NCBI RefSeq assembly: GCF_001557535.2 | Contig: NZ_CP014312.1 | Coordinates: 1-49,551, forward strand | From: Burkholderia sp. PAMC 26561 | Lineage (GTDB): Bacteria > Pseudomonadota > Gammaproteobacteria > Burkholderiales > Burkholderiaceae | Length of the DNA stretch: 49,551 nucleotides | Reading direction: 5' to 3' | Part shown: positions 1-10,521 of the stretch, piece after piece | Position numbering within the stretch: the first letter of the stretch is position 1 | Layout of the letters: every line of letters starts with the position of its first letter | The notes under the pieces: generated by a model | The model's input: the letters and a program-made list of their open reading frames with translations, nothing else | Told to the model about the DNA's origin: nothing | Database searches by the model: none | Made by a program: the position numbers and the translations under genes

Positions 1-747
1 GTGTGCTATTTCCTCTGGAACCGAGACCATCCCGGTACATTGCCAAGTCACCACACTTTCAAAGACTGGCCCGCCTCGACAATTAGTCGCCCACTCCTCG
101 AAGAGGGCGCAGATGTGTTCATCCGCTTCAACGAAGGGTTGTCTATCCTCAAAAAAGTGGCCGCTGTCGAAACAGGTAACGACTTGTCTCTGCAGCTTCC
201 TGAGGCGAAAAAATTTATGAAACTGGTCAGCTCGATTGGCGCATTTGGGCTTGATAGCACCTTCAGGGGAAAGGAGAAGAAATCAGGAGACGACCTCAAG
301 GTCTACAGAAACGGGGGGTTGGGTACATCGCAAGATCGGAAATCACGAAGGAACAAGCTGCCTTCGACAAGTGGAAAGTCTTCATCGGCCGAGCTGCTCC
401 AGGCACCGGCAACCGAGATACTTACCCGCATAAGATCATTAGTACGCCATTCATCGGAGAACCTGGAAGCATCTCGTCGTGGACGTACATGTACATCGGC
501 CGTTTTGATTCCAAAAGCGAGGCAGAAAGCGTCCTGTCGTACCTGTCATGCCGCCTGACTCGTCTCCTGATCCTTCTGCACAAGCCATCCCAAGACACCA
601 CTCGCAGGGTCTATACCTTCGTGCCCACCCAGGAGTGGACAAGACGATGGACGGACGACGATCTGTACGCCAAATACGGCATCTCCGCTAGTGAGATCGA
701 GTTCATTGAGAAGATTGTCCGTCCGATGCATCTTGACGGGGGTTCCG

Positions 748-758
<11 letters not shown>
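1..758 (+). pseudogene. 3' part of Eco57I-type N6-adenine DNA methylase, frameshifted
   Basis: This is the C-terminal half of the methylase that begins at 48685; the frame runs on across the window edges with no lost base, giving the joined motif FPGVGLKGG-VCYFLWNRD seen in this family. The reading frame is frame 1 up to the G run at 313-318, where the family motif NGGVGYI needs seven G but six are present. After that run the coding continues in frame 3 (GYIARSEITKEQ onward) to the TAA at 756-758. With one G restored the whole protein would be about 541 residues. It would methylate adenine in the recognition site and carry the target-recognition part in this half. The 3' end overlaps the start of the helicase gene, so translation is coupled. 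Whether the frameshift is real, a phase-variation tract, or a sequencing error cannot be decided here. Confidence 0.85.
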
Positions 759-3287
<2,529 letters not shown>

Positions 3288-3454
3288 GGGGCCGTCTGCG
3301 ACGGCTACGGGCTAGCGGTGTGAACGTGAGTCCATTTGCGAAGTAGTAGTGGACACGGTCAGGGATCAGATGACTGATTCCGCTTAGTGAGCTTGCTAGC
3401 CTTTTGACAGTTGAACACGCGCCCTAGGACGTAGCGAATCAAATAATTACCTGA

Positions 3455-3475
3455 GCCCGCTCGTGCGGGCTTTTT
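3455..3475 (+). terminator. Rho-independent terminator of the restriction operon
   Basis: A perfect 6-bp stem GCCCGC/GCGGGC with a TCGT loop is followed by five T residues. It sits 167 bp after the helicase stop and just before the convergent recombinase gene, so it most likely ends the plus-strand restriction operon. The preceding 3288-3454 contains no supported gene. Confidence 0.75.
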
Positions 3476-3496
3476 GCGTTTATGGCAGATAGTTAA

Positions 3497-4504
3497 TCAG
3501 TACGCCACCTTATAGGTCGGCGAGTCTTCCGGCCGGCTCTTCCGTCGATCATAAATCCGCGTGGTCGCAATGTTCGCGTGGCCGAGCCACTCCTGAACCT
3601 TGGCGATATCGGCTTCATGCTCGAGCGCGTTGGTGGCGGCCGTCGCGCGCAGGCTGTGCACGCCAAAACCTTGCACGTCGATCTTGGCCTGCGCCGCGTA
3701 GACCAGCACGCATTTATAGACGCCGTCAGCCGTGATTGCGGCACCGGTCACGCGTAGCGGCTGGAACAACGGCGCATCCGACGCCGCGCCGTGGCCCGCG
3801 GCCTCCAGGTATGCATGGAGGCGCTCTGCGCTACCCGGATGCAGAGGTACATAGCGCAGCTTGTTGCCTTTGCCGTGGATGCGCAAATGGGCCACCCCAC
3901 GTCGGTCGTGGATGTCCTTTATTTTCAGCAAACACACCTCTTCGCGACGCAAGCCGTGGTAGAGCAACACCGCGAGCAGCGCGCGATCGCGCTTGCCCTT
4001 GAGCGTCTCGGGGTCAGGCGCATCCAGCAGCGCCCTCGCCTGATGGTCGCCCAGCGCCGGTGTCTTCCCTTCGTTGCTCTCGACCCTGGGGCGCTTCGCG
4101 CCCTTCACCGGATTAGAGTCGACGGCATTCTTTTCACACAGGTATTCGAACAGCGACGACAGCGCCGCGAGCTTGCGCCGGATCGTCGCGCCCGACAGCG
4201 CCCTGTCTTCAAGGGTCTTGCGCCACGCCAGCACGTGCGAGCGGGTGACGATGCGGAACTCCTCCGGCCGCGTAATGCCGACAAAGCCCATGAAGTCTTG
4301 CAGGTCAGTCCGATAAGCACGGCGGGTGCGCGGATTATCAAGATTCGCGAACCACTCGGTCTCCGCCGGCACCGTGGCGAGCTGATGAAATTGCGCCGCC
4401 GTTAGGGTCCAGGATTGTGATTCCTGGAGTCGATCTTTCGGCGCAGGCGATTTCGAGAGATCTGTTTCATGTAGTATCCAAGCAGTGGGGCTTCGTGCGC
4501 CCAC
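3497..4504 (-). CDS. Tyrosine recombinase, XerC/XerD-like
   Basis: A site-specific recombinase with an N-terminal SAM-like core-binding domain ([14 protein letters not shown] onward) and a C-terminal catalytic domain. The catalytic set is visible: Arg in GLRREEV, Lys in HGKGNK, His-x-x-Arg in HSLRAT, a second His in LGHANI and the nucleophile Tyr in TTRIYDRR. From the GTG at 4504 the length is 335 residues, typical for the family. Open frame continues upstream with ATG codons at 4540 and 4648, but that region holds three stable hairpins and does not look coding, so I prefer the later start. It stands alone, divergent from the 41-residue ORF. Likely roles are plasmid dimer resolution or movement of a cassette; the sequence does not tell which. 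Confidence 0.85.
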   Translation of the reverse strand: MGARSPTAWILHETDLSKSPAPKDRLQESQSWTLTAAQFHQLATVPAETEWFANLDNPRTRRAYRTDLQDFMGFVGITRPEEFRIVTRSHVLAWRKTLEDRALSGATIRRKLAALSSLFEYLCEKNAVDSNPVKGAKRPRVESNEGKTPALGDHQARALLDAPDPETLKGKRDRALLAVLLYHGLRREEVCLLKIKDIHDRRGVAHLRIHGKGNKLRYVPLHPGSAERLHAYLEAAGHGAASDAPLFQPLRVTGAAITADGVYKCVLVYAAQAKIDVQGFGVHSLRATAATNALEHEADIAKVQEWLGHANIATTRIYDRRKSRPEDSPTYKVAY

Positions 4505-4570
4505 TTTTCCCCAAAGGCCGCCTCGTGCGGCCTTTGGCATTTCTGACCCGCCCTTCGAGGCGGGTTTTTT
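4483..4570. repeat. Cluster of three stable hairpins upstream of the recombinase
   Basis: Three inverted repeats lie head to tail. The first (about 4485-4504) has arms GTGGG/CCCAC followed by TTTT. The second has perfect 11-bp arms CCAAAGGCCGC (4511-4521) and GCGGCCTTTGG (4527-4537). The third has arms ACCCGCC (4546-4552) and GGCGGGT (4559-4565) followed by TTTTT. Hairpins 1 and 3 have terminator form on the plus strand, yet no plus-strand gene ends here. They could be a terminator array, the leader of the recombinase mRNA, or structured recombination-site DNA. Confidence 0.6.
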
Positions 4571-4586
4571 ATTGGCACAAGCAAAA

Positions 4587-4712
4587 ATGAAAAAGGTCAA
4601 TTGGACCCTGATCATCGTCGCCCTCATCCATGCGTTCAAGGCAATCACGGTTGCCGCGATTCATGCGTATGAGACGATCACGATGGCGCAGATCCAGCAC
4701 CTCCTTCACTAA
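4587..4712 (+). CDS. 41-residue peptide with 11-residue repeats
   Basis: ATG at 4587 to TAA at 4710-4712 encodes 41 residues, with a basic start (MKKVNW) and then a repeating unit: [22 protein letters not shown], and a partial QIQHLLH. The 11-residue period fits an amphipathic helix. No strong ribosome binding site is seen, only an A-rich stretch. I do not recognise the family. It could be a membrane-active small protein or a chance ORF; the internal repeat argues mildly for real coding. Confidence 0.35.
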   Translation: MKKVNWTLIIVALIHAFKAITVAAIHAYETITMAQIQHLLH

Positions 4713-4809
4713 GCGCCAATCCCGATTGTTCTCTCCGTCACCTTGCAGTCCGTGACGGGTCGGTGATTTTTTGGCCACTGACCTGTCATGGTCGCTGCCG
4801 GTCAACATA

Positions 4810-4842
4810 CTATTGATAACGTATTTTATCAATAGCTATAGC
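4810..4842 (+). promoter_or_regulatory. Operator/promoter of the DUF1413 gene pair
   Basis: Perfect 10-bp arms CTATTGATAA (4810-4819) and TTATCAATAG (4826-4835) are separated by 6 bp. A sigma70-like promoter overlaps them: TTGATA at 4813-4818, an 18-bp spacer, then TATAGC at 4837-4842. A bound repressor would cover the -35 and spacer, the usual arrangement for an autoregulated module. Confidence 0.55.
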
Positions 4843-4900
4843 ATGCCTGGCCGAAGCGCTGATCACATCATCATATCTGAGCTTGACAGAGGAGTAACTC

Positions 4901-4919
4901 AGATGAGACAGTCTCATCT
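4901..4919. repeat. Palindrome just before the DUF1413 ribosome binding site
   Basis: Perfect 8-bp arms AGATGAGA (4901-4908) and TCTCATCT (4912-4919) around CAG lie between the promoter and the AAAGGAG ribosome binding site. This may be a second operator or an mRNA hairpin controlling translation. Confidence 0.5.
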
Positions 4920-4935
4920 AACAAAGGAGTGGTTA

Positions 4936-5310
4936 ATGAAAATCTTAATAGACGTGGAAGATTCTCTGTTGGGCAAGGCGTTGAACGAATGCGAAACGCA
5001 AAACGTTTCTTTTGACAGGTTTGTTACCGACGCATTAAGGAATGCGATAGACGAGCTGATCGAAGCCGAAGACAAGTCGACCGTTGCGGATACGGTAGCG
5101 AAAGCGATCGAGGCCGCGCGAGCGATCCTTCCAGGAAATACCTTTCACTTGGACGACATTTGCTCGCCTGACGATTGGAGTGCGTTGAACGGAGGGGAGC
5201 GAAAGATTCTGGGTAAGGCGTTTCGCAAGGCTGTCGAGACGGGTTCGCCCGCAATTGCCCGCCACATCGGAAGAACGAGCGGAAACAAAGCAATTTACGA
5301 GAGGGTGTGA
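4936..5310 (+). CDS. DUF1413-like protein
   Basis: The ATG at 4936 is chosen because AAAGGAG sits 7-8 bases upstream; upstream in-frame starts lack one and cross the palindromes. The 124-residue product begins with a short strand-helix region (MKILIDVEDSLL...FDRFVTDALRNA) resembling a DNA-binding or dimerization segment. It ends in a DUF1413-like domain, roughly residues 70-124: NTFHLDDIC, W..L..GERKILGKAF and a final IYERV. DUF1413 has no established enzymatic role. The next gene follows after 48 bp on the same strand, and two palindromes precede the promoter, so the pair resembles an autoregulated two-gene module such as a toxin-antitoxin system. That function is an inference. Confidence 0.7.
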   Translation: MKILIDVEDSLLGKALNECETQNVSFDRFVTDALRNAIDELIEAEDKSTVADTVAKAIEAARAILPGNTFHLDDICSPDDWSALNGGERKILGKAFRKAVETGSPAIARHIGRTSGNKAIYERV

Positions 5311-5358
5311 AGTTAACGACATAGAAGGTTCAGTCAACTTTTGATCACAGGAACTGTC

Positions 5359-5664
5359 ATGGAAATTTCGAAACGCGATAAAAAGAAAGTAGAAATCCTC
5401 ACGTTCTTGAACGACACAATTTTCAATCCCATCTTGGACTCTGATAGGGCGTCTAATAAGTTGAAAGCAGGTATTCGGTTGACATTGAACCGAATGGCTA
5501 CCCGCGACGCAGCCGGCATTGTTCATTTTTACTGGTCAGCAGTCGTGGGAACCGACCGAAGCGTGTCATTTTCCCGGCAAATGCGCGAGGAAGGTTTTAC
5601 TCGCTTCGAAGAGATCCTTGAAACATTCCGTACGCGCTTTAACGACAAATGGATCCGCTCATAA
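5359..5664 (+). CDS. Unknown protein paired with the DUF1413 gene
   Basis: A 101-residue soluble protein starting at ATG 5359, with CAGGA seven bases upstream. It is charged and helical, beginning MEISKRDKKKVEILTFLND, and has a conserved-looking core YWSAVVGTDRSVSF followed by GFTRFEEILETFRTRFNDKW. No signal peptide or membrane segment is present. I do not recognise a domain. Its tight spacing to the DUF1413-like gene suggests a functional pair sharing one promoter. A partner or toxin role is possible but not shown by any catalytic motif. Confidence 0.65.
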   Translation: MEISKRDKKKVEILTFLNDTIFNPILDSDRASNKLKAGIRLTLNRMATRDAAGIVHFYWSAVVGTDRSVSFSRQMREEGFTRFEEILETFRTRFNDKWIRS

Positions 5665-5730
5665 GCAGATTGCGCTCATCGTTTTCTCGGCCTACACCAC
5701 CACGATTGTACGAACGCTATCGATCTTCGA

Positions 5731-5794
5731 GGGTTGAGGTGCTGTAGAACCGTTATGGGATTCTTCCGATAACAGTTCTACAGCACCTCAACCC
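5731..5794. repeat. Long hairpin, 26-bp arms
   Basis: Left arm 5731-5756 and right arm 5769-5794 match at 25 of 26 positions with a 12-base loop. The arms begin GGGTTGAGGTGCTGTAGAAC and end in the reverse complement. No T tract follows, so it is not a typical intrinsic terminator, although it lies between convergent genes. It could be a bidirectional transcription barrier, a miniature mobile element, or a single-strand structural site. Confidence 0.65.
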
Positions 5795-5838
5795 CAAATT
5801 AGCACGCGTTCGCGGCCATACCCTCACTAGGATCAGTT

Positions 5839-6072
5839 TTAACCCTCTTGCGATGGCGTAGGCGTCATCGTCTGCAGTTGTGCCAGCTTGGCGATATCGC
5901 GAGTGATAATTCTCTCGGCACACGATCGGCAATAGTGATCCCAGCTTCGACCGTTTCTTACTTTGAGGCGTATTTCTCCCTTTTCGATCCGGTGCTTCGC
6001 GTTTGCCTGACAGTTATGCGCTTTCCCGGCGAGGTCGACCAGGACTTGTTCGATGAGAGATTTAATCGCCAC
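5839..6072 (-). CDS. Small zinc-finger-like protein
   Basis: GTG at 6072 is chosen because GGAGGT lies five bases upstream and inside the end of the helicase gene, with which it overlaps by 11 bases, so translation is coupled. The 77-residue product has Cys21, His27, then SWDHYCRSCA with His46, Cys48 and Cys51. This spacing recalls PARP-type or other small DNA-end-binding zinc fingers. It is the last gene of the operon that encodes the metallopeptidase and helicase and probably acts with the helicase on nucleic acid. Zinc binding and family are inferred from cysteine spacing only. Confidence 0.6.
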   Translation of the reverse strand: MAIKSLIEQVLVDLAGKAHNCQANAKHRIEKGEIRLKVRNGRSWDHYCRSCAERIITRDIAKLAQLQTMTPTPSQEG

Positions 6073-7647
6073 CACACACCTCCAGTACCGCCGAGGCGAC
6101 AAAGCCGTCAAAACCTGCATTAATTTGGTCCAGCTGGACGCGTGAAAATTCATGGCGTTGGCTGCCAGCCTGCCCGACGGCAGCATTCACGTGACGGTCG
6201 ATCGCAGACTTGAGAACAATGAGGTTGTTCCGGCCGAGGCGTTGCCGATCAAGCTCCCTACCGGCTGGATTTATTCTTCGTTCAGCTAAGACACGTGCTG
6301 CGGCAGTACGTACGCGCATATCCAGACCACCGCGCATTGCCTGGCGTTCGGTGACTCTAGTGGTTGGCACCGGTTGTAAGGCTTGACTGGCTGGATCGAA
6401 GTCGCCAGGAATAATTCCCCGCTCCTGCAGGAGTTGGATTGCCGCAGCCTCGTCTTGCGGAAGCAGATGTATCTCCTCCAGGTGCACCTCAGATTGGGCA
6501 CGTACCTCCATTTCGTCGACAAGATGCGATAGCGGAGCAATCTCACGCTCGCCTTGCTGGTCTGCCGGATCGAGTCCTTCCAAGGGCAGGAGTTGGTCGA
6601 AGAAGTCCTGGTCGGCTTCACTGTAAGCCTGAAAATCAGTCCATTGCCGGGCGACATTCGCGCCAGCGTGAAATACGACGACACCCTGGTTAAGGACATG
6701 GCCCGGCGCATTTTGCTGGATCACACGCATGATTCTCCCAACGAACTGCACGAAAGGCGAAAGATTGCTGAAGATACTGAATACTGCGGCGACTGACAGG
6801 AGCGGGTGGTCAAAACCCTCGCCCAGCTTTCGTACTTGAACGATAACGTCCAGTTGATGATTTTCCAACTGGCTCATGACACGCTGATTGGCGGCACCGT
6901 CTTCCCGCGAATGCACATAGCCAGCACGGCGACCGCGTGCTCGATATGCTTCAACAATTTGGCGGCAGTGCTCGAAGTTGAGAGCTGAGGCGATGATTTT
7001 CAGTCGAGTGTCTCCGGATTCTGCTCTCAGCCGATCAAGCTCTCTGATGGACGCGTCAACAATCGTGTTGAGCGTTTCGCTCGAAGTGACGATACTCCGC
7101 CGAAAATCGGCGTCTTCCTCCCCTAGTCGGCGTACCTCTTCGAGGCTGACTTCGATTTCTTGGCTATCAGCGCGGCGAACATAGCGAAGCGTGCGGGGAT
7201 TGAGTTGAACGGCTTTCAGCCGCTTAACGTAACCTTCCTGGATGGCGCGAAAAATGGGATAAGAGTACAAAACACGACCGGCCATTGTCTGCCCGTCTGC
7301 CCTTAGTGGTGTGGCGCTGAAATTGACAATGCGTGCACCGGGAAAGCGAGCTTTTAGAATCGTCCAGCTGTCGGCGACGCTATGGTGCCCTTCGTCAAAC
7401 AAGATCAGATCGAAAAAATTCGGCGGCAATGTTTGGAGCCAGCGATTAGCGCCGCCTTGCAATTGCTGGATGTTGGTGATGACGACATGTGCTTCCTCTA
7501 GGTCAGCGCGATTTGTCGTTGTGCCGCGAATTTCAACCGGTTCTGGATACGGACCGCCGGTGAGGACATGACATTTCTGATAAAACATGCCCGCGTTCGT
7601 GGGGTTGAAATCGGATTCAAGCTGATCAGCGATTGAGAGCCCAGGAG
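6062..7647 (-). pseudogene. DEAH-box helicase, 3' part cut by IS21-family insertion
   Basis: C-terminal 527 or so residues of a superfamily-2 helicase. Seen motifs: LILFDEGHHS (DEGH box), NFSATPLRADG (motif III), and FVQFVGRIMRV (motif VI), followed by an acidic C-terminal region ending VLEVCGGD. The reading frame picks up at the insertion site with GLSIADQLESDF. Joining it to the 5' part at 10194-10417 after removing the insertion and one copy of the 7-bp duplication gives exactly 601 codons. It was probably an ATP-driven DNA or RNA translocase working with the zinc protein downstream and the metallopeptidase upstream. The insertion should abolish the full-length product. Confidence 0.9.
7641..7647. 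repeat. Target-site duplication, left copy
   Basis: CCAGGAG at 7641-7647 is repeated at 10194-10200, directly outside both ends of the insertion element. Confidence 0.85.
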
Positions 7648-7697
7648 TGGATAGCGTCAACCAGAACGTCCGGTTTACCGACAACCATCTTGGCCGG
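7648..7697. repeat. IS21-family left terminal inverted repeat
   Basis: About 50 bp matching the reverse complement of 10144-10193 at roughly 39 positions. Further GATTGTCGCT-like repeats lie just inside, as expected for the multiple transposase-binding sites of IS21 ends. Confidence 0.75.
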
Positions 7698-7718
7698 TCG
7701 GCGCGCTGATTGTCGCTG

Positions 7719-8537
7719 CTAGATTGGCATGGTTGTCGCTCCTTCTTGATCGTTGTTGGTTGATTGACGCCGCCGCTCTTTCTGTTTGTCGTTGGCGTTG
7801 CGTCGCCGATAGCTTTCGACATTCAGTTCGAAGATCGTTGAGTGGTGAACGAGGCGGTCGATGGCGGCGACGGTCATGCCAGGGTCAGGAAACACGTCAT
7901 TCCAGCCCGAGAATGGCTGATTGGCCGTGATGAGAAGACTTTTTCTTTCATATCTCTCGGCGATCAATTCGAACAGCACGCTGGTTTCGGCCTGGTCCTT
8001 TCTGACGTACGACAGATCATCCAAGATGATCAGATCGAAACGATCGAGTTTGGCAAGTGCCGACGGTAATTGCAGGCTCTTTCGCGCCACCTGAAGCTTC
8101 TGCACCAATTCGCTGGTGCGGGTGCACAAGACCCGATGGCCCGCGTCGATCAGGGCGTGACCAATCGCTGATCCTAAGTGACTTTTCCCTCCACCGGGCG
8201 GCCCAAACAGGAGGATCGTGGCACCTTTCTCGAGCCACGCATCCCCGCTGGCCAACGCCATGACGTGTGCCTTCGATACCATGGGCACGACGCTGAAGTC
8301 GAACGTGGCGAGAGTCTTGGTCGGATCCAATTGTGATTCGACGCGATGGCGTTCCAGTCTGCGTTTCGCCCGTTCAGCCAATTCGTGCTCGAACAATGCG
8401 CCCAACAGTTGCGATGCTTGCCAGCCTTCCTTATCTGAACGTTGGGCGAAGTCAGACCACAGTCGACCGATTGTTGGCAGACGCAATTCGTTGAGCATCA
8501 GTCCCATGCTGCCGGTGTCGTACGTCGGTGCGCTCAT
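7719..8537 (-). CDS. istB: IS21-family helper ATPase IstB
   Basis: A 272-residue AAA+ ATPase that assists target selection by the transposase. Walker A GPPGGGKS is at residues 112-119 and Walker B LIILDDLSY near residue 180; the following QAETSVLFELI and SLLITANQPFSGW are typical of IstB. The start overlaps the istA stop by four bases (ATGA, 8534-8537), giving translational coupling. Full family length, no damage seen. Confidence 0.95.
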   Translation of the reverse strand: MSAPTYDTGSMGLMLNELRLPTIGRLWSDFAQRSDKEGWQASQLLGALFEHELAERAKRRLERHRVESQLDPTKTLATFDFSVVPMVSKAHVMALASGDAWLEKGATILLFGPPGGGKSHLGSAIGHALIDAGHRVLCTRTSELVQKLQVARKSLQLPSALAKLDRFDLIILDDLSYVRKDQAETSVLFELIAERYERKSLLITANQPFSGWNDVFPDPGMTVAAIDRLVHHSTIFELNVESYRRRNANDKQKERRRQSTNNDQEGATTMPI

Positions 8538-10033
8538 GCGGCCACCTCTTCGTCAAGCAATGCGTCGTAGATCGAGGCGTCGGGCATCTCGACTAATACA
8601 ATGGGACATTCGGCCTGGCGCGGAGCAAATTCTGCGAAGAGCGCTTCCAGATCGGGTAGTTCGCCGAGTTCCAGCAGCACTTCAAGCCGCTGGGCCAGTT
8701 CTGCCTCTACGCCGTAATTGCCGGCAAGCTCCAGCAGGCCCACGATGGCCTTGCACGCGTTGCGCGGGCTCAGTGCTTGATCCAGGCGCTCCCAGGTCCG
8801 GCGGTACGCCTCACGCGGAAACAGATCGTCACGAAACACGAGGCCCCTGAAGGCTTGCGGTTTGCGTTTGAGTGACTCGATAAAATGTCGATAGTTAATC
8901 GCACGCCCGCGACCTGCGCTCGTACGCCTGACTCGCGCCGTGCTGTGCACGAGCGCTCCCGACAGATAGCAGTCAAGCCGATCGCTGTAGAGGCGTACTT
9001 TCAAGCGATGCCCGATCAGGCGTGAGGGCGCGCTGTAGAGGCTGTTGTCCACCGTAAAAGTGCCGCTGCGCGTCACGCGCCCTTCGTCCTCAACAAAGTC
9101 GGTGGTACGGTGTTCAGGCAGATCCATGAGGTATGTGCGCTCGACTTGGAACGCCGCGGCATTGCGCCGGTTGCGGCGCATCACCACGCCGCGCACAAAC
9201 TCCTCGTAGGCCGGCCGATCATCGAAATCGCGATGACCACGTAACTCCAACGCCTGATCAACTGCGTCCTTCAGGTAGCGATGCGAGGATTCCACGCTCC
9301 CATTCTCGTGCCCCAAGCCACGATTGTTGCGCGTGCCTTCCATGCCATAGTGCCCAAGTAACGCCGCGTAGCGAACCGTAAAGTCGTCTTTCTCCTGAAG
9401 GTTCTTAAAAGCTGCCGACAGACTGTCGGAGCGGTGCTCGCTCGGGCAGCCGCCGGCCTGCCATAAAGCGTTCTGCAATCCTGCTGCCAGCGCCTGGAAA
9501 CTTTCTCCACCGTCAACGACGCTGGCGTATTCCCAGCGTGAGAACGCCAGCACAAAGTGATAGAGCAAATGTCCGAACGCAACACCGGCGATCGTCACAC
9601 CCAGTTTCTCCATGTGCGTGAAGTCCGACAGCCCGCGTACGCCGGGCTGGTAGGTTTGAGGGAAGAACACCTCCTTGGCGGGTCCTTCGAGCGCACGCCA
9701 TTGGCTGATATGCCGTTCAAGTGTGCGACGCATGCTGTCGGGGAAGCGCTCCGGGTGGTCCTCCTGCAGTTTGCGCAGCAACGTGATCGCCTTCAGCTTG
9801 GGGACACCGCGCAGCAACGGTACGACTTCACTCTCCCATACATCGGCGAATGGATCGGGGCGCGATCTCCAATAGCGCCGAGGCGTCTGCGATGGAAGCT
9901 TGCCGTTGTGTTCGATGCGCCGAGCGGTGCGCTCGCTCATGCCTGACTTTGCAGCTGCGGTTTCTTGCGTGTGACTTTTACGATTAGTCATGTAGAGGCG
10001 GACCTGTCGATCGGTGATGCGGGTTCCAGACAT
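8534..10033 (-). CDS. istA: IS21-family transposase IstA
   Basis: A 499-residue DDE transposase. The N-terminus carries a helix-turn-helix (MSERTARRIEHNG). The catalytic triad is visible as Asp137 in SDFTHME, Asp203 in HRSDSLSAAF and Glu248 in HENGSVESSH. A C-terminal beta-barrel-type region follows (VDNSLYSAPSRLIGHRL). It recognises the terminal repeats and performs strand transfer with IstB. Full length and apparently functional. Confidence 0.95.
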   Translation of the reverse strand: MSGTRITDRQVRLYMTNRKSHTQETAAAKSGMSERTARRIEHNGKLPSQTPRRYWRSRPDPFADVWESEVVPLLRGVPKLKAITLLRKLQEDHPERFPDSMRRTLERHISQWRALEGPAKEVFFPQTYQPGVRGLSDFTHMEKLGVTIAGVAFGHLLYHFVLAFSRWEYASVVDGGESFQALAAGLQNALWQAGGCPSEHRSDSLSAAFKNLQEKDDFTVRYAALLGHYGMEGTRNNRGLGHENGSVESSHRYLKDAVDQALELRGHRDFDDRPAYEEFVRGVVMRRNRRNAAAFQVERTYLMDLPEHRTTDFVEDEGRVTRSGTFTVDNSLYSAPSRLIGHRLKVRLYSDRLDCYLSGALVHSTARVRRTSAGRGRAINYRHFIESLKRKPQAFRGLVFRDDLFPREAYRRTWERLDQALSPRNACKAIVGLLELAGNYGVEAELAQRLEVLLELGELPDLEALFAEFAPRQAECPIVLVEMPDASIYDALLDEEVAA

Positions 10034-10143
10034 GGGCTGACTGCTTCTTTAGCTTCTAGTCGCCCATCCTATTCTGCCGCCGACCAGGCGCCTTCCGGCA
10101 GCTCGTCGTCTACGGCGGCTACGCCGCCTTCGACTCCGAACTA

Positions 10144-10193
10144 CCGGACAAGATGATTGTCGCTACGCCGGACTTGCTGATTGTCGCCGTCCA
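10144..10193. repeat. IS21-family right terminal inverted repeat
   Basis: Right end of the element, ending ...GTCCA at 10193. It is followed immediately by the second CCAGGAG duplication at 10194-10200. Confidence 0.75.
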
Positions 10194-10417
10194 CCAGGAG
10201 CCACAACCAGAGTGCGATTGGCTCTAAAAGCGAACGGCGCGAGTGTTATACAACCAGACTTACCACACCCAACTGGGAGAACAATTCCAACTTCACGTTC
10301 CGTTTCGTCTGGATTGCTCGCGTAATCAACAAGGGCGCGAAAGGTCTCGCGCTGCGGAGTTCGGATGTGCGGATTGCCGCCGACGTTGGGCAAACGTTCT
10401 TGGAAGGGGTTAGGCAT
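10194..10417 (-). pseudogene. DEAH-box helicase, 5' part upstream of the insertion
   Basis: Encodes the first 74 residues of the helicase, starting at ATG 10417 with AAGGA five bases upstream. Visible are an N-terminal RTPQRETFRALVDYA segment and Walker A VLPVGCGKSG, ending LVVAPG at the duplication. It joins in frame to the 3' part at 7647 once the insertion is removed, restoring a 600-residue protein. It lies 104 bp after the metallopeptidase stop on the same strand. Alone it can only give a short fragment. Confidence 0.88.
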
Positions 10418-10521
10418 GGCTTCCTTTCTATTTATACCGAATATCGGCGGGTTTTTTCGTTTCGAATGAGCAGCCAAAAATCAGTTCGTCACCGGGGACA
10501 ATGCTGTGATACGGAAAGCCA

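Larger units (their letters stand above)
7648..10193 (-). mobile_element. IS21-family insertion sequence, 2,546 bp
   Basis: Bounded by 7-bp direct repeats CCAGGAG and by imperfect terminal inverted repeats of about 50 bp starting TGG...; the left end and the reverse complement of the right end share TGGA, CAG, GTCCGG, CGACAA, CATCTT and CCGGT blocks. It carries istA then istB on the minus strand. Size, gene order, TG/CA ends and duplication length all fit the IS21 family. The element looks intact: both reading frames are full length. It sits inside the helicase gene in the same orientation. Confidence 0.93.
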
